From Coriaria nepalensis (taxonomy: Eukaryota; Streptophyta; Magnoliopsida; Cucurbitales; Coriariaceae): 64,000 nt of DNA. The translations under genes and the position numbers were made by a program. The notes under the pieces are model-generated. The model worked only from the letters and a program-made list of their open reading frames with translations. It was not told the origin of the DNA and made no database searches. Positions within the stretch are counted from its first letter, which is position 1; each line of letters opens with the position of its first letter. Of this stretch, positions 22,411 to 36,400 are shown one piece after another. The DNA lies in assembly GCA_027186245.1 (NCBI GenBank), contig CP114486.1:7640501-7704500 (forward strand), written 5' to 3'.

Positions 22411-25400
22411 ATCATTAACACGTTATGCATGAAACTAGTGTTTGAAGTGCATAAATAGAATTCATTTGAATTGCATTCATATGATTTAGTTGATTGAGGA
22501 GACCCATTAAAATGAGTTTTTGGTTAAACAAATGCACATGTGTTCTTCAATGGTCATTAGCAAATTATGCACGAAACTAGTGTTTGAAGTGCAAAAACAG
22601 AATTCGTCCAAATTGCATTAATAAGATTTAGTTGCTAAGAAGACTAATTGAAATGATTTTCTGATCAAACAAATACACATGTGTCCTTCAAATGTCATTA
22701 GCATGTTATGCATTAAACTTGTGTTTGAAGTACAAAAATTGAATTCGTTCGAATTGCATTCATATGATTTAGTTGCTTGAGGAGAGTCATTGAAATGAGT
22801 TTTAGGTGAAACAAATGCACATGTGTCCTTCAAAGATCATTAGCATGTTATGCCTGATACTAGTGTTTGAAGTGCAAAAATGGAATTCATTTGAATTGCA
22901 TTCATATGATTTGTTTGATTGAGGAGACTCACTGAAATGAGTTTTAGGTTAAACAAATGCACATGTGTTCTTCAATGGTCATTAGCAAATTATGCATGAA
23001 ACTAGTGTTTGAAGTGCAAAAACAGAATTTGTCCAAATTGCATTAGTAAGATTTAGTTGCTTTAGAAGACTAATTGAAATGATTTTCTGATCAAACAAAT
23101 ACACAAGTGTCCTTCAAATGTCATTAGCATGTTATGCATTAAACTTGTGTTTAAAGTACAAAAATTGAATTCGTTCGAATTGCATTCATATGATTTAGTT
23201 GCTTGAGGAGAGCCATTGAAATGAATATTATGTGAAACAAATGCACATGTGTCTGTCAAAGATCATTAGCATGTTATGCATGAAACTTGTCTTCGAAGTG
23301 CAGAAATAGAATTCATTTGATTTGCATTCATATGATTTAGTTGCTTGAGGAGAGTCATTGAAATGAGTTTTAGGTGAAACATATGCACATGTGTCGTTCA
23401 AAGATCATTAGCATGTTATGCCTGATACTAGTGTTTGAAGTGCAAAAGTAGAATTCATTTGAATTGCATTCATATGATTTAGTTGATTGAGGAGACTCAT
23501 TGAAATGAGTTTTAGATTAAACAAATGCACATGTGTTCTTCAATGGTCATTAGCAAATTATGCATGAAACTAGTGTTTGAAGTGCAAAAACAGAATTCGT
23601 CCAAATTGCATTAGTAAGATTTAGTTGCTTGAAAAGACTAATTGAAATGATTTTCTGATCAAACAAATACACATGTGTCCTTCAAATGTCATTAGCATGT
23701 TAAGCATTAAACTTATGTTTGAAGTACAAAAATTGAATACGTTCGAATTGCATTCATATGATTTAGTTGCTTGAGGAGAGCCATTGAAATGAATTTTAGC
23801 TGAAACAAATGCACATGTGTCCTTCAAAGATCATTAGCATGTTATGCATGAAACTTGTCTTCGAAGTGCAGAAATAGAATTCATTGGATTTGCATTAATA
23901 TGATTTAGTTGATTGAGGAGACTCATTGAAATGAGTTTTAGGTTAAACAAATGCACATGTGTTCTTCAATGGTCATTAGCAAATTATGCACGGAACTAGT
24001 GTTTGAAGTGCAAAAACAGAATTCGTCCAAATTGCATTAGTAAGATTTAAATGCTTGAGAAGACTAACTGAAATGATTTTCTGCTCAAACAAATACACAT
24101 GTGTTCTTCAATTGTCATTAGCAAATTATGCATGAAACTAGTGTTTGAAGTGCAAAAACAGAAGTCGTCCAAATTGCATTAGTAAGATTTAGTTGCTTTA
24201 GAAGACTAACTGAAATGATTTTCTGATCAAACAAATACACATGTGTCCTTCAAATGTCATTAGCATGTTATGCATTAAACTTGTGTTTGGAGTACAAAAA
24301 TTGAATTCGTTCGAATTGCATTCATATGATTTTGTTGCGTGAGGAGAGTCATTGAAATGAGTTTTAGGTGAAACAAATGCACATGTGTCCTTCAAAGATC
24401 ATTAGCATGTTATGCATGATACTAGTGTTTGAAGTGCAAAAATAGAATTCATTTGAATTGCATTCATGTGATTTAGTTGATTGAGGAGACTCATTGAAAT
24501 GAGTTTTAGGTTAAACAAATGCACATGTGTTCTTCAATGGTCATTAGCAAATTATGCATGAAACAAGTGTTTGAAGTGCAAAAATAGAATTCGTCCAAAC
24601 TGCATTAGTAAGATTTAGTTGCTTTAGAAGACTAATTGAAATGATTTTCTGATCAAACAAATACACATGTGTCCTTCAAATGACATTAGCATGTTATGCA
24701 TTAAACTTGTGTTTGGAGTACAAAAATTGAATTCGTTCGAATTGCATTCATATTATTTTGTTGCTTGAGGAGAGTCATTGAAATGAGTTTTAGGTGAAAC
24801 AAATGCACATGTGTCCTTCAAAGATCATTAGCATGTTATGCATGAAACTTGTCTTCGAAGTGCAGAAATAGAATTCATTTGATTTGCATTCATATGATTT
24901 AGTTTATTGAGGAGACTCATTGAAATGAGTTTTAGATTAAACAAATGCATATGTGTTCTTCAATGGTCATTCGCAAATTATGCATGAAACTAGTGTTCGA
25001 AGTGCAAAAATAGAATTCGTCCAAATTGCATTAGTAAGATTTAGTTGCCTGAGAAGACTAATTGAAGTGAGTTTCTGATCAAACAAATACACATGTGTCC
25101 TTCAAATGTCATTAGCATGTTATGCATTAAACTTGTGTTTGAAGTACAAAAATTGAATACGTTCTAATTGCATTCATATGATTTAGTTGCTTGAGGAGAG
25201 CCATTGAAATGAATTTTAGCTGAAACAAATGCACATCTGTCCTTCAAAGATCATTAGCATGATATGCATGAAACTTGTCTTTGAAGTGCAAAAATAGAAT
25301 TCATTTGATTTGCATTCATATGATTTAATTGATTGAGGAGATTCATTGAAATGAGTTTTAGGTTAAACAAATGCACATGTGTTCTTTAATGGTCATTAGC

Positions 25401-26960
25401 AAATTATGCATGAAACTAGTGTTTGAAGTGCAAAAACAGAATTCGTCCAAATTGCATTTGTAAGATTTAGTTGCTTGAGAAGACTAATTGAAGTGAGTTT
25501 CTGATCAAAAAAATACACGTGTGTCCTTCAAATGTCATTAGCATGTTATGCATTAAACTTGTGTTTGAAGTACAAAAACTGAATACGTTCTACTTGCATT
25601 CAAATGATTTAGTTGCTTGAGGAGAGCCATTGAAATGAATTTTAGCTGAAACAAATGCACATGTGTCCTTCAAAGATAATTAGCATGTCATGCATGAAAC
25701 TTGTCTTTGAAGTGCAAAAATAGAATTGATTTGATTTGCATTCTTATGATTTAATTGATTGAAGAGACTCATTGAAATGAGTTTTAGGTTAAACAAATGC
25801 ACATGTGGTCTTCAATGGGCATTAGCAAATTATGCGTGAAACTAGTGTTTGAAGTGCAAAAAAGAATTCGTCCAAATTGCTTTAGTAAGATTTAGTTGCT
25901 TTAGAAGACTAATTGAAATGATTTTCTGATCAAACAAATACACATGTGTCCTTCAAATGTCGTTAGCATGTTGTGTATTAAACTTGTGTTTGAAGTACAA
26001 AAACTGAATTTGTTCGAATTGCATTCGTATGAATTAGTTGCTTGAGGAGAGCCATTGAAATGAATATTATGTGAAACAAATGGACATGTGTCCGTCAAAG
26101 ATCATTAGCATGTTATGTATGAAACTAGTGTTTGAAGTGCAGAAATATAATTCATTTCAATTGCATTCATATGATTTAGTTGATTGAGGAGACTCATTAA
26201 AATGAGTTTTTCGTTAAACAAATGCACATGTGTTCTTCAATGGTCATTAGCAAATTATGCATGAAACTAGTGTTTGTAGTGCAAAAACAGAATTCGTCCA
26301 AATTGCATTAGTAAGATTTAGTTTCTTCAGAAGACTAATTGAAATGATTTTCTGATCAAACAAATACACATGTGTCCTTCAAATGTCATTAGCATGTTAT
26401 GCATTAAACTTGTGTTTGGAGTACAAAAATTGAATTCGTTCGAATTGCATTCATATGATTTTGTTGCTTGAGGAGAGTAATTGAAATGAGTTTTAGGTGA
26501 AACAAATGCACATGTGTCCTTCAAAGATCATTAGCATGTTATGCATGAAACTAGTGTTTGAAGTGCAAAAATAGAATTCATTTGATTTGCATTCATATGA
26601 TTTAGTTGATTGAGGAGAGTCATTGAAATGAGTTTTAGATTAAACAAATGCACATGTGTTCTTCAATTGTCATTAGCAAATTATGCATGAAACTAGTGTT
26701 TGAAGTGCACAAACAGAATTCGTCCAAATTGCATTAGTAAGATTTAGTTGCTTGAGAAGACTAATTGAAGTGAGTTTCTGATCAAACAAATACACATGTG
26801 TCCATCAAATGTAATTAGCATGTTATGCATTAAACTTGTGTTTGAAGTACAAAAATTGAATTCGTTCGAATTGCATTCATATGATTTAGTTGCTTGAGGA
26901 GAGCCATTGAAATGAATATTATGTGAAACAAATGCACATGTGTCCGTCAAAGATCATTAG
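22411..26960 (+). repeat. Heterogeneous A-B-C array
   Basis: No clean tandem HOR is visible. The array holds A, B and C types with many single-base differences. It includes a B/A fusion near 23270-23410 (gtcttcgaag start, then gttgcttgaggagagtc). It also contains the first copy of an unusual A monomer with gtcgttagcatgttgtgtatt and cgtatgaattag (near 25960), which recurs near 29370 and 33480. Many monomers here are more diverged than in the flanking HOR blocks. Confidence 0.8.
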
Positions 26961-29900
26961 CATGTTATGCATCAAACTAGTGTTTGTAGTGCAGAAATAG
27001 AATTCATTTGAATTGCATTCATATGATTTAGTTGATTGAGGAGACTCATTAAAATGAGTTTTTTGTTAAACAAATGCACATGTGTTCTTCAATGGTCATT
27101 AGCAAATTATGCACGAAACTAGTGTTTGAAGTGCAAAAACAGAATTCGTTCAAATTGCATTAATAAGATTTAGTTGCTAAGATGACTAATTGAAATGATT
27201 TTCTGATCAAACAAATACACATGTGTCCTTCAAATGTCATTGGCATGTTATGCATTAAACTTGTGTTTGGAGTACAAAAATTGAATTCGTTCGAATTGCA
27301 TTCATATGATTTTGTTGCTTGAGGAGAGTCATTGAAATGAGTTTTAGGTGAAACAAATGCACATGTGTCCTTCAAAGATCATTAGCATGTTATGCATGAA
27401 ACTAGTGTTTGTAGTGCAGAAATAGAATTCATTTGAATTGCATTCATATGATTTAGTTGATTGAGGAGACTCATTAAAATGAGTTTTTCGTTAAACAAAT
27501 GCACATGTGTTCTTCAATGGTCATTAGCAAATTATGCACGAAACTAGTGTTTGAAGTGCAAAAACAGAATTCGTCCAAATGGCATTAATAAGATTTAGTT
27601 GCTAAGAAGACTAATTGAAGTGAGTTTCTGATCAAACAAATACACGTGTCCTTCAAATGTCATTAGCATGTTATGCATTAAACTTGTGTTTGAAGTACAA
27701 AAATTAAATACGTTCTAATTGCATTCATATGATTTAGTTGCTTAAGGAGAGCCATTGAAATGAATTTTAGCTGAAACAAATGCACATGTGTCCGTCAAAG
27801 ATCATTAGCATGTTATGCATGAAACTAGTGTTTGAAGTGCAGAAATAGAATTCATTTGAATTGCATTCATATGATTTAGTTGATTGAGGAGACTCATTAA
27901 AATGAGTTTTTGGTTAAACAAATGCACATGTGTTCTTCAATGGTCATTAGCAAATTATGCAGGAAACTAGTGTTTGAAGTGCAAAAACAGAATTCGTCCA
28001 AATTGCGTTAGTAAGATTTAGTTGCTTGAGAAGACTAATTGAAGTGAGTTTCTGATCAAACAAATACACATGTGTCCTTCAAATGTCATTAGCATGTTAT
28101 GCATTAAACTTGTGTTTGGAGTACAAAAATTGAATTCGTTCGAATTGCATTCATATGATTTTGTTGCTTGAGGAGAGTCATTGAAATGCGTTTTAGGTGA
28201 AACAAATGCACATGTGTCCTTCAAAGATCATTAGCATGTTATGCATGAAACTAGTGTTTGAAGTGCAAAAATAGAATTCATTTGATTTGCATTCATATGA
28301 TTTAGTTGATTGGGGAGACTCATTGAAATGAGTTTTAGATTAAACAAATGCACCTGTGTTCTTCAATTGTCATTAGCAAATTATGCAGGAAACTAGTGTT
28401 TGAAGTGCAAAAACAGAATTCGTCCAAATTGCGTTAGTAAGATTTAGTTGCTTGAGAAGACTAATTGAAGTGAGTTTCTGATCAAACAAATACACATGTG
28501 TCCTTCAAATGTCATTAGCATGTTATGCATTAAACTTGTGTTTGGAGTACAAAAATTGAATTCGTTCGAATTGCATTCATATGATTTTGTTGCTTGAGGA
28601 GAGTCATTGAAATGCGTTTTAGGTGAAACAAATGCACATGTGTCCTTCAAAGATCATTAGCATGTTATGCATGAAACTAGTGTTTGAAGTGCAAAAATAG
28701 AATTCATTTGATTTGCATTCATATGATTTAGTTGATTGGGGAGACTCATTGAAATGAGTTTTAGATTAAACAAATGCACCTGTGTTCTTCAATGGTCATT
28801 ATAGCAAATTATGCAGGAAACTAGTGTTTGAAGTGCAAAAACAGAATTCGTCCAAATTGCATTAATAAGATTTAGTTGCTAAGATGACTAATTGAAATGA
28901 TTTTCTGATCAAACAAATACACATGTGTCCTTCAAATGTCATTAGCATGTTATGCATTAAACTTGTGTTTGGAGTACAAAAATTGAATTCGTTCGAATTG
29001 CATTCATATGATTTTGTTGCTTGAGGAGAGTTATTGAAATGCGTTTTAGGTGAAACAAATGCACATGTGTCCTTCAAAGATCATTAGCATGTTATGCATG
29101 AAACTAGTGTTTGAAGTGCAAAAATAGAATTCATTTGATTTGCATTCATATGATTTAATTGATTGAGGAGACTCATTGAAATGAGTTTTAGGTTAAACAA
29201 ATGCATATGTGTTCTTCAATGGTCATTAGCAAATTATGCATGAAACTAGTGTTTGAAGTGCAAAAACAGAATTCGTCCAAATTGCATTAGTAAGATTTAG
29301 TTGCTTTAGAAGACTAATTGAAATGATTTTCTGATCAAACAAATACACATGTGTCCTTCAAATGTCGTTAGCATGTTGTGTATTAAACTTGTGTTTGAAG
29401 TACAAAAACTGAATTTGTTCGAATTGCATTCGTATGAATTAGTTGCTTGAGGAGAGCGATTGAAATGAATATTATGTGAAACAAATGCACATGTGTCCGT
29501 CAAAGATCATTAGCATGTTATGCATGAAACTAGTGTTTGAAGTGCAGAAATAGAATTCGTTTCAATTGCATTCATATGATTTAGTTGATTGAGGAGACTC
29601 ATTGAAATGAGTTTTCGGTTAAACAAATGCACATGTGTTCTTCAATGGTCATTATAGCAAATTATGCACGAAACTAGTGTTTGAAGTGCAAAAACAGAAT
29701 TCGTCCAGATTGCATTAATAAGATTTAGTTGCTAAGAAGACTAATTGAAATGATTTTCTGATCAAACAAATACACATGTGTCCTTCAAATGTCATTAGCA
29801 TGTTATGCATTAAACTTGTGTTTGGAGTACAAAAATTGAATTCGTTCGAATTGCATTCATATGATTTTGTTGCTTGAGGAGAGTCATTGAAATGAGTTTT

Positions 29901-32480
29901 AGGTGAAACAAATGCACATGTGTCCTTCAAAGATCATTAGCATGTTATGCATGAAACTAGTGTTTGTAGTGCAGAAATAGAATTCATTTGAATTGCATTC
30001 AAATGATTTAGTTGATTGAGGAGACTCATTAAAATGAGTTTTTCGTTAAACAAATGCACATGTGTTCTTCAATGGTCATTAGCAAATTATGCACGAAACT
30101 AGTGTTTGAAGTGCAAAAACAGAATTCGTCCAAATTGCATTAATAAGATTGAGTTGCTAAGAAGACTAATTGAAGTGAGTTTCTGATCAAACAAATACAC
30201 GTGTCCTTCAAATGTCATTAGCATGTTATGCATTAAACTTGTGTTTGAAGTACAAAAATTAAATACGTTCTAATTGCATTCATATGATTTAGTTGCTTAA
30301 GGAGAGCCATTGAAATGAATTTTAGTTTAAACAAATGCACATGTGTCCGTCAAAGATCATTAGCATGTTATGCATGAAACTAGTGTTTGAAGTGCAGAAA
30401 TAGAATTCATTTGAATTGCATTCATATGATTTAGTTGATTGAGGAGACTCATTAAAATGAGTTTTTGGTTAAACAAATGCACATGTGTTCTTCAATGGTC
30501 ATTAGCAAATTATGCACGAAACTAGTGTTTGAAGTGCAAAAACAGAATTCGTCCAAATTGCATTAATAAGATTTAGTTGCTAAGAAGACTAATTGACATG
30601 ATTTTCTGATCAAACAAATACACATGTGTCCTTCAAATGTCATTAGCATGTTATGCATTAAACTTGTGTTTGGAGTACAAAAATTGAATTCGTTCGAATT
30701 GCATTCATATGATTTTGTTGCTTGAGGAGAGTCATTGAAATGCGTTTTAGGTGAAACAAATGCACATGTGTCCTTCAAAGATCATTAGCATGTTATGCAT
30801 GAAACTAGTGTTTGAAGTGCAAAAATAGAATTCATTTGATTTGCATTCATATGATTTAGTTGATTGGGGAGACTCATTGAAATGAGTTTTAGATTAAACA
30901 AATGCACCTGTGTTCTTCAATTGTCATTAGCAAATTATGCAGGAAACTAGTGTTTGAAGTGTAAAAACAGAATTCGTCCAAATTGCGTTAGTAAGATTTA
31001 GTTGCTTGAGAAGACTAATTGAAGTGATTTTCTGATCAAACAAATACACATGTGTCCTTCAAATGTCATTAGCATGTTATGCATTAAACTTGTGTTTGGA
31101 GTACAAAAATTGAATTCGTTCGAATTGCATTCATATGATTTTGTTGCTTGAGGAGAGTTATTGAAATGCGTTTTAGGTGAAACAAATGCACATGTGTCCT
31201 TCAAAGATCATTAGCATGTTATGCATGAAACTAGTGTTTGAAGTGCAAAAATAGAATTCATTTGATTTGCATTCATATGATTTAGTTGATTGGGGAGACT
31301 CATTGAAATGAGTTTTAGATTAAACAAATGCACCTGTGTTCTTCAATGGTCATTATAGCAAATTATGCACGAAACTAGTGTTTGAAGTGCAAAAACAGAA
31401 TTCGTCCAGATTGCATTAATAAGATTTAGTTGCTAAGAAGACTAATTGAAATGATTTTCTGATCAAACAAATACACATGTGTCCTTCAAATGTCATTAGC
31501 ATGTTATGCATTAAACTTGTGTTTGGAGTACAAAAATTGAATTCGTTCGAATTGCATTCATATGATTTTGTTGCTTGAGGAGAGTCATTGAAATGAGTTT
31601 TAGGTGAAACAAATGCACATGTGTCGTTCAAAGATCATTTGCATGTTATGCATGAAACTAGTGTTTGAAGTGCAAAAATAGAATTCATTTGATTTGCATT
31701 CATATGATTTAGTTGATTGAGGAGACTCATTGAAATGAGTTTTAGATTAAACAAATGCACATGCGTTCTTCAATGGTCATTAGCAAATTATGCAGGAAAC
31801 TAGTGTTTGAAGTGCAAAAACAGAATTCGTCCAAATTGCATTAATAAGATTTAGTTGCTAAGAAGACTAATTGAAGTGAGTTTCTGATCAAACAAATACA
31901 CGTGTCCTTCAAATGTCATTAGCATGTTATGCATTAAACTTGTGTTTGAAGTACAAAAATTGAATACGTTCTAATTGCATTCATATGATTTAGTTGCTTA
32001 AGGAGAGCCATTGAAATGAATTTTAGCTGAAACAAATGCACATGTGTCCCTCAAAGATCATTAGCATGTTATGCATGAAACTAGTGTTTGTAGTGCAGAA
32101 ATAGAATTCATTTCAATTGCATTCATATGATTTAGTTGATTGAGGAGACTCATTAAAATGAGTTTTTGGTTAAACAAATGCACATGTGTTCTTCAATGGT
32201 CATTAGCAAATTATGCACGAAACTAGTGTTTGAAGTGCAAAAACAGAATTCGTCCAAATTGCATTAATAAGATTTAGTTGCTAAGAAGACTAATTGAAAT
32301 GATTTTCTGATCAAACAAATACACATGTGTCCTTCAAATGTCATTAGCATGTTATGCATTAAACTTGTGTTTGAAGTACGAAAATTGAATTCGTTCGAAT
32401 TGCATTCATATGATTTAGTTGCTTGAGGAGAGTCATTGAAATGAGTTTTAGGTGAAACAAATGCACATGTGTCCTTCAAA
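26960..32480 (+). repeat. Mosaic of overlapping duplications (426, 1701/1702 and 2555 bp)
   Basis: A near-identical 426-bp A-B-C pair lies at about 28085-28936, with relatives near 30.65-31.35 kb (ttgattggggag, aatgcgttttagg). The stretch at about 27600-27980 (tacacgtgtcc, gcttaaggagagcc) recurs near 30155 and 31860, i.e. at 2555 and about 1701 bp. gtccagattgc recurs near 29705 and 31406. C monomers with gttgctaag dominate. The overlapping offsets indicate successive unequal exchanges rather than one HOR. Confidence 0.8.
28795..28938 (+). repeat. 144-bp C monomer with extra TA (first of seven)
   Basis: The start reads gtcattatagcaaatt instead of gtcattagcaaatt, a 2-bp gain. The same variant occurs near 29650, 31350, 33765, 35328, 36180 and 37745, all within 9 kb. 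It marks one lineage spread locally by duplication and is useful for ordering events. Confidence 0.85.
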
Positions 32481-32481
32481 T

Positions 32482-33480
32482 ATCATTAGCATGTTATGCA
32501 TGAAACTTGTCTTTGAAGTGCAAAAATAGAATTCATTTGATTTGCATTCATATGATTTAGTTGCTTGAGGAGAGTCATTGAAATGAGTTTTAGGTGAAAC
32601 AAATGCACATGTGTCCTTGAAAGATCATTAGCATGTTATGCATGAAACTTGTCTTTGAAGTGCAAAAATAGAATTCATTTGATTTGTATTCATATGATTT
32701 AATTGATTGAGGAGACTCATTGAAATGAGTTTTAGGTTAAACAAATGCACAGGTGTTCTTCAATGGTCATTAGCAAATTATGCATGAAACTAGTGTTTGA
32801 AGTGCAAAAACAGAATTCGTCCAAATTGCATTAGTAAGATTTAGTTGCTTTAGAAGACTAATTGAAATGATTTTCTGATCAAACAAATAGACATGTGTCC
32901 TTCAAATGTCATTAGCATGCTATGCAATAAACTTGTGTTTGAAGTACAAAAATTGAATTCGTTCGAATTGCATTCATATGATTTAGTTTCTTGAGGAGAG
33001 TCATTGAAATGAGTTTTAGGTGAAACAAATGCACATGTGTCCTTCAAATATCATTAGCATGTTATGCATGAAACTTGTCTTTGAAGTGCAAAAATAGAAT
33101 TCATTTGATTTGCATTCATATGATTTAGTTGCTTGAGGAGAGTCATTGAAATGAGTTTTAGGTGAAACAAATGCACATGTGTCCTTCAAAGATCATTAGC
33201 ATGTTATGCATGAAACTTGTCTTTGAAGTGCAAAAATAGAATTCATTTGATTTGCATTCATATGATTTAATTGATTGAGGAGACTCATTGAAATGAGTTT
33301 TAGGTTAAACAAATGCACATGTGTTCTTCAATGGTCATTAGCAAATTATGCATGAAACTAGTGTTTGAAGTGCAAAAACAGAATTCGTCCAAATTGCATT
33401 AGTAAGATTTAGTTGCTTTAGAAGACTAATTGAAATGATTTTCTGATCAAACAAATACACATGTGTCCTTCAAATGTCGT
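32482..33480 (+). repeat. 4-mer tandem (568 bp) with B/A fusion monomer
   Basis: Unit 1 is 32482-33049 and unit 2 starts at 33050. Each begins with a B/A fusion (gaaacttgtctttgaag, then gttgcttgaggagagtcattg), followed by B and C. The final A of unit 2 is replaced by the gtcgttagcatgttgtg variant, so the second unit is only about three quarters conserved. Confidence 0.8.
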
Positions 33481-36400
33481 TAGCATGTTGTGTATTAAAC
33501 TTGTGTTTGAAGTACAAAAACTGAATTTGTTCGAATTGCATTCGTATGAATTAGTTGCTTGAGGAGAGCCATTGAAATGAATATTATGTGAAACAAATGC
33601 ACATGTGTCCGTCAAAGATCATTAGCATGTTATGCATGAAACTAGTGTTTGAAGTGCAGAAATATAATTCGTTTCAATTGCATTCATATGATTTAGTTGA
33701 TTGAGGAGACTCATTGAAATGAGTTTTTGGTTAAACAAATGCACATGTGTTCTTCAATGGTCATTATAGCAAATTATGCACGAAACTAGTGTTTGAAGTG
33801 CAAAAACAGAATTCGTCCAAATTGCCTTAGTAAGATTTAGTTGCTTTAGAAGACTAATTGAAATGATTTTCTGATCAAACAAATAGACATGTGTCCTTCA
33901 AATGTCATTAGCATGCTATGCAATAAACTTGTGTTTGAAGTACAAAAATTGAATTCGTTCGAATTGCATTCATATGATTTACTTGCTTGAGGAGAGTCAT
34001 TGAAATGAGTTTTAGGTGAAACAAATGCACATGTGTCCTTCAAAGATCATTAGCATGTTATGCATGAAACTAGTGTTTGAAGTGCAAAAATAGAATTCAT
34101 TTGATTTGCATTCATATGATTTAGTTGATTGAGGAGACTCATTGAAATGAGTTTTAGATTTAACAAATGCACATGTGTTCTTCAATGGTCATTAGCAAAT
34201 AATGCACGAAACTAGTGTTTGAAGTGCAAAAACAGAATTCGTCCAAATTGCATTAGTAAGATTTAGTTGCTTTAGAAGACTAATTGAAATGATTTTCTGA
34301 TCAAAAAAATACACATGTGTCCTTCAAATGTCATTAGCATGTTATGCATTAAACTTGTGTTTGAAGTGCAAAAATAGAATTCATTTGATTTGCATTCATA
34401 TGATTTAATTGATTGAGGATACTCATTGAAATGAGTTTTAGGTTAAACAAATGCACATGTGTGTTCTTCAATGGTCAATAGCAAATTATGCATGAAAACT
34501 AGTGTTTGAAGTGCGAAAACAGAATTCGCCCAAATTGCATTAGTAAGATTTAGTTGCTTTAGAAGACTAATTGAAATGATTTTCTGATCAAACAAATACA
34601 CGTGTCCTTCAAATGTCATTCGCATGTTATGTATTAAACTTGTGTTTGAAGTACAAAAATTGAATTCGTTCGAATTGCATTCATATGATTTAGTTGCTTG
34701 AGGAGAGCCATTGAAATGAATATTATGTGAAACAAATGCACATGTGTCCGTCAAAGATCATTAGCATGTTATGCATGAAACTAGTGTTTGAAGTGCAGAA
34801 ATAGAATTCATTTGAATTGCATTCATATGATTTAGTTGATTGAGGAGACTCATTAAAATGAGTTTTTGGTTAAACAAATGCACATGTGTTCTTCAATGGT
34901 CATTAGCAAATTACGCACGAAACTAGTGTTTGAAATGCAAAAACAGAATTCGTCCAAATTGCATTAATATGATTTAGTTGCTAAGAAGACTAATTGAAAT
35001 GATTTTCTGATCAAACAAATAAACATGTGTCCTTCAAATGTCATTAGCATGTTATGCATTAAACTTGTGTTTGAAGTACAAAAATTGAATTCGTTCGAAT
35101 TGCATTCATATGATTTAGTTGCTTGAGGAGAGTCATTGAAATGAGTTTTCGGTGAAACAAATGCACATGTGTCCTTCAAATATCATTAGCATGTTATGCA
35201 TGAAACTTGTGTTTGAAGTGCAAAAATAGAATTCATTTGATTTGCATTCATATGATTTAATTGATTGAGGAGACTCAATGAAATGAGTTTTAGGTTAAAC
35301 AAATGCACGTGTGTTCTTCAATGGTCATTATAGCAAATTATGCACGAAACTAGTGTTTGAAGTGCAAAAACAGAGTTCGTCCAAATTGCATTAATAAGAT
35401 TTAGTTTCTAAGAAGACTAATTGAAATGATTTTCTGATCAAACAAATACACATGTGTCCTTCAAATGTCATTAGCATGTTATGCATTAAACTTGTGTTTG
35501 GAGTACAAAAATTGAATTCGTTCGAATTGCATTCATATGATTTTGTTGCTTGAGGAGAGTCATTGAAATGAGTTTTAGGTGAAACAAATGCACATGTGTC
35601 GTTCAAAGATCATTAGCATGTTATGCATGAAACTAGTGTTTGAAGTGCAAAAATAGAATTCATTTGATTTGCATTCATATGATTTAGTTGATTGAGGAGA
35701 CTCATTGAAATGAGTTTTAGATTAAACAAATGCACATGTGTTCTTCAATGGTCATTAGCAAATTATGCAGGAAACTAGTGTTTGAAGTGCAAAAACAGAA
35801 TTCGTCCAAATTGCATTAGTAAGATTTAGTTGCTTGAGAAGACTAATTGAAGTGAGTTTCTGATCAAACAAATACACATGTGTCCTTCAAATGTCATTAG
35901 CATGTTATGCATTAAACTTGTGTTTGAAGTACAAAAATTGAATTCGTTCGTATTGCATTCATATGAATTAGTTGCTTGAGGAGAGCCATTGAAATGAATA
36001 TTATGTGAAACAAATGCACATGTGTCCGTCAAAGATCATTAGCATGTTATGCATGAAACTTGTGTTTGAAGTGCAGAAATAGAATTCGTTTCAATTGCAT
36101 TCATATGATTTAGTTGATTGAGGAGACTCATTAAAATGAGTTTTTGGTTAAACAAATGCACATGTGTTCTTCAATGGTCATTATAGCAAATTATGCACGA
36201 AACTAGTGTTTGAAGTGCGAAAACAGAATTCGTCCAAATTGCATTAGTAAGATTTAGTTGCTTTAGAAGACTAATTGAAATGATTTTCTGATCAAACAAA
36301 TACACATGTGTCCTTCAAATGTCATTCGCATGTTATGTATTAAACTTGTGTTTGAAGTACAAAAATTGAATTCGTTCGAATTGCATTCATATGATTTAGT

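Noticed and set aside
34443..34754. Longer 103-codon minus-strand frame
   Set aside because: It is extended only because small insertions (gtgtgttc, gaaaactag) restore a frame across two monomers. No homologous longer frame exists in the sister segment 2.8 kb downstream.
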